From assembly GCA_030765065.1 (NCBI GenBank), contig CM060978.1, positions 111,767,692 through 111,831,691 of the forward strand: a DNA stretch of 64,000 bases, given 5' to 3'. Position 1 is the first letter of the stretch; each line of letters opens with the position of its first letter. Source of the stretch: Deroplatys truncata (taxonomy: Eukaryota; Arthropoda; Insecta; Mantodea; Mantidae). Under the pieces are notes generated by a model, which was given only the letters and a program-made list of their open reading frames with translations, ran no database searches and was not told where the DNA came from. Shown piece after piece: positions 59,871 through 64,000 of the stretch. Both the position numbers and the translations under genes were made by a program.

Positions 59871-60328
59871 GTATCCAATGGAACGAACATGCTTGGAAGT
59901 TTGAAATCATATTCCTTTTCTTCCCTTCCTTTTGCAATTGACTATCATGACTTAAAAATTTGGTCCTCCGTGTTTCTAGTTAAACATTTGAATGCAATTT
60001 ATGACGTTGAATTCGAAACAATGCCCGAGCAAAAATGCATCCTGAATAATTTCACGCGGATGAAGGAATCACTTTTTGGGTGAATTTTATAATACTTAAG
60101 TCATGTATCCAATGGAAGGAACATGCTTTAAAGTTTGAAATTATGTTCATTTTCTTCCCTTGCCAATTCACTATTACGACTTCAGAATTTGGTCCTGATT
60201 AAACATTTGAATGCTGTTTCCGCCTTTAAGTTCGAAATAATACCTGGGCAATAATATATCCTGATAATTTAACGCAGATAAAGGAATTACTTGATGGATA
60301 AATTTTATAATACGTAAGTTGTGCATGC
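59871..60328. repeat. diverged tandem duplication, about 234 bp
   Basis: Unit one starts GTATCCAATGGAACGAACAT (59871), unit two GTATCCAATGGAAGGAACAT (60105). They align throughout: TTTTCTTCCCTT, AAACATTTGAATGC, AATTTTATAATAC. Estimated by eye at about 80% identity, so an old duplication. Confidence 0.85.
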
Positions 60329-60889
60329 GAATTTGTAATGCAACATTAATAATCAGGCTTTAAAAATGGTACATTAATCCAATTATAGGAGCGTTAGATT
60401 AAGAAACACTTGAAAGTGGACACGTCCATAAATGGGAAGAAACAGCAGTAAATGTTTCACTTAAGCTAGTAACTTTGCGAAAATCGCATTCACAATACGC
60501 TTATCAGCTTAAAAATATAAAAGTAACACAAAGGAGAAAAAGTTACTTTGATAGGCAAGTTAAAGGTGCCATTTTATTTTGTGAGCAGAAAGTTTGCGAT
60601 ACGGAGCCGCAGGACATATGCACCAAATTCCAAGAAAAAAAATAAAATAGGTTTTCACATTTGTGTCGTAAACTATTCTACACGGATTGAACTAAATATC
60701 ACTAAATATTTTATATAGAGAGTCATTTCTTAGCATTAATTCGGTCTTATGTAATTTTTAAACTGGTACTGACAATTCGCTGAGCATCTCCTTAAAGTGA
60801 TACACATGTCAATTAGAAGGTTGTACACCTTTCCGAAGGTTATTGCAAATTTGTTTATTGACATAGTCGGAACAGAAGATTAAAAGATT
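60329..60889. other. gene-free spacer
   Basis: AT-rich; nothing recognised. Confidence 0.5.
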
Positions 60890-61149
60890 CTTGATGTGAT
60901 GCAATCACATGACTCTTCTACTCATTCTGCTATAAACAGACTATTCTTACAAAATATTCTCCTATCTACTTCTCGTTAAACGAGATCAACTTTCGTTACA
61001 CATTTACAGTTGTAGACATGAAAACAACACTAAGCTAAAGTGATAGTAAAATCTTTTTAAAGCGGGTCGCCATTGGGCTAGACCAAAGCAATTAGGTCTT
61101 CTTGTGGTTTACTGGAAAAAATACGAGTGAGCTGGAGAATTTAATCCTC

Positions 61150-61226
61150 TACCAGCATGTTGGCATTGTAGCTCAGTTGGTTAGAGTTAGAATAATCGTA
61201 CGGAAAGCGGGAGTCCTTGGTTCAAA
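61150..61226 (+). mobile_element. tRNA-like SINE head inside family M copy J
   Basis: TGTAGCTCAGTTGGTTAGAG (A-box) and TCCTTGGTTCAAATTCGAC (B-box). A following TCGTCTGATTCTATAAAGTG may be a degenerate family 2 central domain. The ends do not pair as in a working tRNA. Confidence 0.5.
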
Positions 61227-61379
61227 TTCGACTATGGCGTTAAAGTTTTCAGTCGTCTGATTCTATAAAGTGAGAAATTATATACGAAAATTTAAACCGA
61301 TAACCAAGAATATCTCTGAAATGGTTAACACCACAAAAATGTTTATTTAGCATAAATTGTGAACTTAAATGGGATCTAC

Positions 61380-62942
61380 GGGCGGTATTCATAGTCGATT
61401 TTGGTCTGGACCAACTTGTTACTTCCGGTGGATTTACAGCGGACCATCGATTTTCTTATTCATAGACCGGGACTTGCGTTGGTCCGGGGATCAAACGCCT
61501 TGGTCGGGACCAAATTTTGGTCTACCTCAGAGGGGTAGATTAAAGCCAGACCATCTTCATAAAATGGATGACTTTGGAGTGATGGGCGCGACTGCTTGCA
61601 TAGAATTCGCGAAATGAGACAGTGGAGTAAAGCTATCTACCAAAATTAGACATAATTGGAAAGTATGGCGACCTAAACTTCGAAACAAATACAGGTTTAG
61701 TAAAGCAAAGGTTAGAAGGCTGATAAAATGGATTCATCATAACCTATATGACAGAGACGATAACCGAGGCTTGAGTATTTGAATTGATACAATGCTAATA
61801 GCACTTCCACATTATGCAAGAGAAGGGTATCAAGAAAACACTGCTGACCTTAGTAAGGCGTCAGTAAGCCGCATTATAACTACTGTCTCATGCGCCATTG
61901 CTAGATTTATCTTCGTTGAACCGGGATTACTATGCACTTTACGTAACATGATGGGATGTAACGCGAAGTTAAGAAATTCTGCTACAGTAAAGGTTTCGCC
62001 GATTGGTTCTAAATGCCATGCCACATTAAACTTGACGTAACGGGAAGGAAAAACTTGACAATGCCAAATTCTTAAGTTACGTCGTTAAAGTAAGCCGCGT
62101 TAAGACAACCCTAAATAGCTCCATTTAATACAATGTATAAAATCTTCACGTTATGTCGCGTCGAGTTAAGTTCGAAGTAATTCAGGCTTTACTTACGTTT
62201 TCCCGCCGAGGAGAGGAGGATTACAACTCCCGGAAGGTATATGGTGTATTAGAATTTCCTCAGGTAATTATTTCTGTATAATTACTATCACGCAATATTC
62301 ATTTGGTTAAGATTCAGGGTGAGATTTTAATAACAACAAATGTTCCTTCCTATTTAAATACGATTTGATTCAAATTTTAAGGTTAAAAGTTAATATTCCA
62401 GGAAGTTAAATTCTTATTGTAATGATTAATAATGCCACGAAACTGTGTGGATAAGAACGTTTCCAAAAAGGGAGGGGTGGCAATAGGTTAGAACCATGCA
62501 CAAAAACCTATATATGTATTATCTACCTCCATATCTTCTCTTTTTTGCGTTTGCATTTGTCGAAACCGATTTGTTTTCAATAATATCCATCATTTTTTGT
62601 ATTAAGCCTCCTCCGACCATTTTAATGCACGCTTTTAGGTTATCTCCATTTTTTTTCTGGGGGCGAGGAGTGAGGACTGAACCGATGAAAAAACAGCTGT
62701 GAAACGACCATAGAAAGTTAGAAATGAGGGAGTAACAGTGGTTAGTTTACTACTCTACGGCAGTCGCGCATGCGCAGAACTACCATTCTTCGTCGTGTAA
62801 CATTTTCTTCTTGCTGATCCACGGCTTTTTTGGTCCGAGACGTTTTATCGTCTATGAATACGAAAAACTTGGTCAGCCTTTGGTCCAGCCCAAATGAGTC
62901 CAGAGATGGTCCAGACCAACGTCAACTCTATGAATACGGCCC
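61380..62942 (+). mobile_element. PIF/Harbinger-like transposon, internally deleted
   Basis: The ends GGGCGGTATTCATAGTCG and, inverted, GGGCCGTATTCATAGAGTTG are typical of arthropod PIF/Harbinger TIRs, followed inside both ends by several TTGGTCTGGACC-like subterminal motifs. The target duplication TAC is exact on both sides (61377-61379, 62943-62945); three bases is the rule for the superfamily. Only the N-terminal part of a HARBI1-like nuclease remains, so it is non-autonomous. Confidence 0.85.
61564..61930 (+). pseudogene. HARBI1-like transposase, N-terminal fragment
   Basis: The plus frame reads YRFSKAKVRRLIKWIHHNLY, then after a stop IDTMLIALPHYAREGYQENT and DLSKASVSRIITTVSCAIAR. This is the order of the helical N-terminus of HARBI1-type nucleases (FRFSK, L-x-x-L-x-x-x-A-x-G-x-x-Q, S-x-x-T-V-S-R). 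The DDE nuclease half is absent, replaced by unrelated AT-rich sequence. One stop and probable frameshifts. Confidence 0.7.
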
Positions 62943-63376
62943 TACGTTTTTTTGCAGTAACATTTTGTACATCTCTTATGGTTTATTCGTCGAATATGCG
63001 AACGTCATTCAGAGTGAAGGAGTTCGCAAGCTATTCTCAGAAAATGCAATATATGTATTTTATTTGTCGTGCGAATATTATAAGCATGCGGTATTTTAAT
63101 CAAAACTGTTAGAGTAGTTTGGCGTAGGTGAGTTTGGCTGAAAAGTTTCGTGTCGCTTCGTTTGGAAGATGCTGAACTTAAATAGCAAGTTTGGAATTTC
63201 ACGACGTGTCGTTTTCGAGTTTTGCTGTCCCGCACACATACACATACAGGACCTATACCCAATTTTTTGGATTCAGTGGGTCTCAAAACGTGCCTTACCG
63301 GTGAAAACTCGATATCGAAATTTCAGGCGTAATGCAATACTTCCACTCAAGTAATAAGTAGAGAAAGTAAAAATTC

Positions 63377-64000
63377 TGTTCCATAGAATTGGAATGCAGA
63401 AGCTGCCGCAAGAACGACCTTAGAATATTGTTGCCGCGAAAATAGTAACATGATATAGCTTATAATATAGTATGTTGCAATATAAGAATGGTAAATGGTT
63501 TATAAATGAGTAGAGGAAACATTTGAAAATACCAGACGAAGTGGAGTATTTTATATTTTCAGAGATTCTGGTAGTCATCTGACACATATGTATTGAATTA
63601 CAACGTTTGGGCGATCGATGATAATTAAGTTCATTGTTTAATCGTGGCAGTATTTTGGCACACAAAGACATTAAATAAATAATGTCTCACACCACAAGTC
63701 TAAATAATAAGTAGCAGATATTTATATGATAATAATTCTTGCACTTTAATGCTTTATGTACAATTAACAGTGCTTATATATCATGTATGTGAATGTGTAT
63801 TGTGCATACGTGTATCGAGTTAACTGTTGGATAAACCAAGAAGGGGAAAAACGTGTCGGTAGCCAGACGAAACTCAATTTTAAAGCTTAGGGATTGAGGA
63901 AACTAACTTGCGTTGATAAACCATAGGGATGTCATATGATATTAGAAAGAACTAATAGTATGACAAGGAGTTAGATTCGAATTATTTAAGTTAGCCAACC
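63377..64000. other. gene-free stretch
   Basis: The 83-codon minus frame at 63420-63671 shows no domain. AT-rich, no repeat landmarks. Confidence 0.5.

Larger units (their letters stand above)
60890..63376 (+). mobile_element. family M repeat, copy J, split by a Harbinger element
   Basis: The left part 60890-61379 runs from TTCTTGATGTGATGCAATCA to the GGGATCTAC landmark. The right part starts at 62943 with TACGTTTTTTTGCAGTAACA and ends GTAATAAGTAGAGAAAGTA. In uninterrupted copies the two join as GATCTACATTTTTTGTGCAG, so the 1563-bp Harbinger insert is exactly definable. A tRNA-like segment is also present in the left part. Confidence 0.75.

Overview
The window looks like gene-poor, AT-rich (roughly two-thirds A+T) DNA from a eukaryote, most likely an arthropod and probably an insect with a large, transposon-rich genome. 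The pointers are jockey-type LINEs, several mariner/Tc1 lineages, PIF/Harbinger and hAT elements, a FLYWCH-bearing element, tRNA-derived SINEs and long AAT/CA/AT microsatellites. No bacterial operons, ribosome binding sites, rRNA or CRISPR were seen. The host assignment is inference only, and I found no host protein-coding gene I would defend.

Layout. 1-6 kb: an LTR-like piece with a TATA-Inr core promoter (about 2.0-2.3 kb), two tRNA-derived SINEs, and the minus-strand copy of an LTR-plus-leader repeat (4.0-5.0 kb) whose plus-strand partner lies at 40.6-41.9 kb. 8.6-13.9 kb: one decayed jockey-like LINE on the minus strand. Its ORF1 zinc knuckles, endonuclease, reverse transcriptase and C-terminus can all be read, and the endonuclease and RT are split by two tandem copies of an abundant unclassified repeat, here called family M. 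14.4-17.1 kb: a mariner fragment, then an approximately 1.9-kb element whose ends carry inverted CAGTTGGCTCCCG motif pairs around a FLYWCH-domain pseudogene. 21-24.5 kb: a SINE made of two opposed tRNA-like halves, a second LINE RT tail, family M copies, a mariner tail and another SINE. 27.4-31.9 kb: family M copies and a Tc1 pseudogene interrupted by a SINE. 34.6-36 kb: a SINE and a third LINE tail. 37.73-39.32 kb: a complete non-autonomous hAT element with an exact 8-bp target duplication and a 37-bp subterminal tandem repeat. 42-49.2 kb: SINEs, family M copies and a mariner interrupted by a SINE. 51.1-55.6 kb: a SINE, a second mariner-like lineage, and nested family M copies. 57.7-59.0 kb: a full-length dead mariner. 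60.9-63.4 kb: a family M copy split by a PIF/Harbinger element with an exact TAC duplication.

The main biology is a layered record of transposition. Family M accounts for at least a dozen copies and about a tenth of the window. It has an 11-bp inverted ACTTTCTCTAC motif near its ends and a conserved internal palindrome, and it inserts at A/T tracts, including into itself. The best candidates for something undescribed are family M, the FLYWCH element with paired subterminal motifs, the hAT element with its 37-bp array, and a SINE group that shares a conserved central domain behind different tRNA-like heads. One 214-codon open frame (9318-9961) is longer than chance predicts but is unrecognised.
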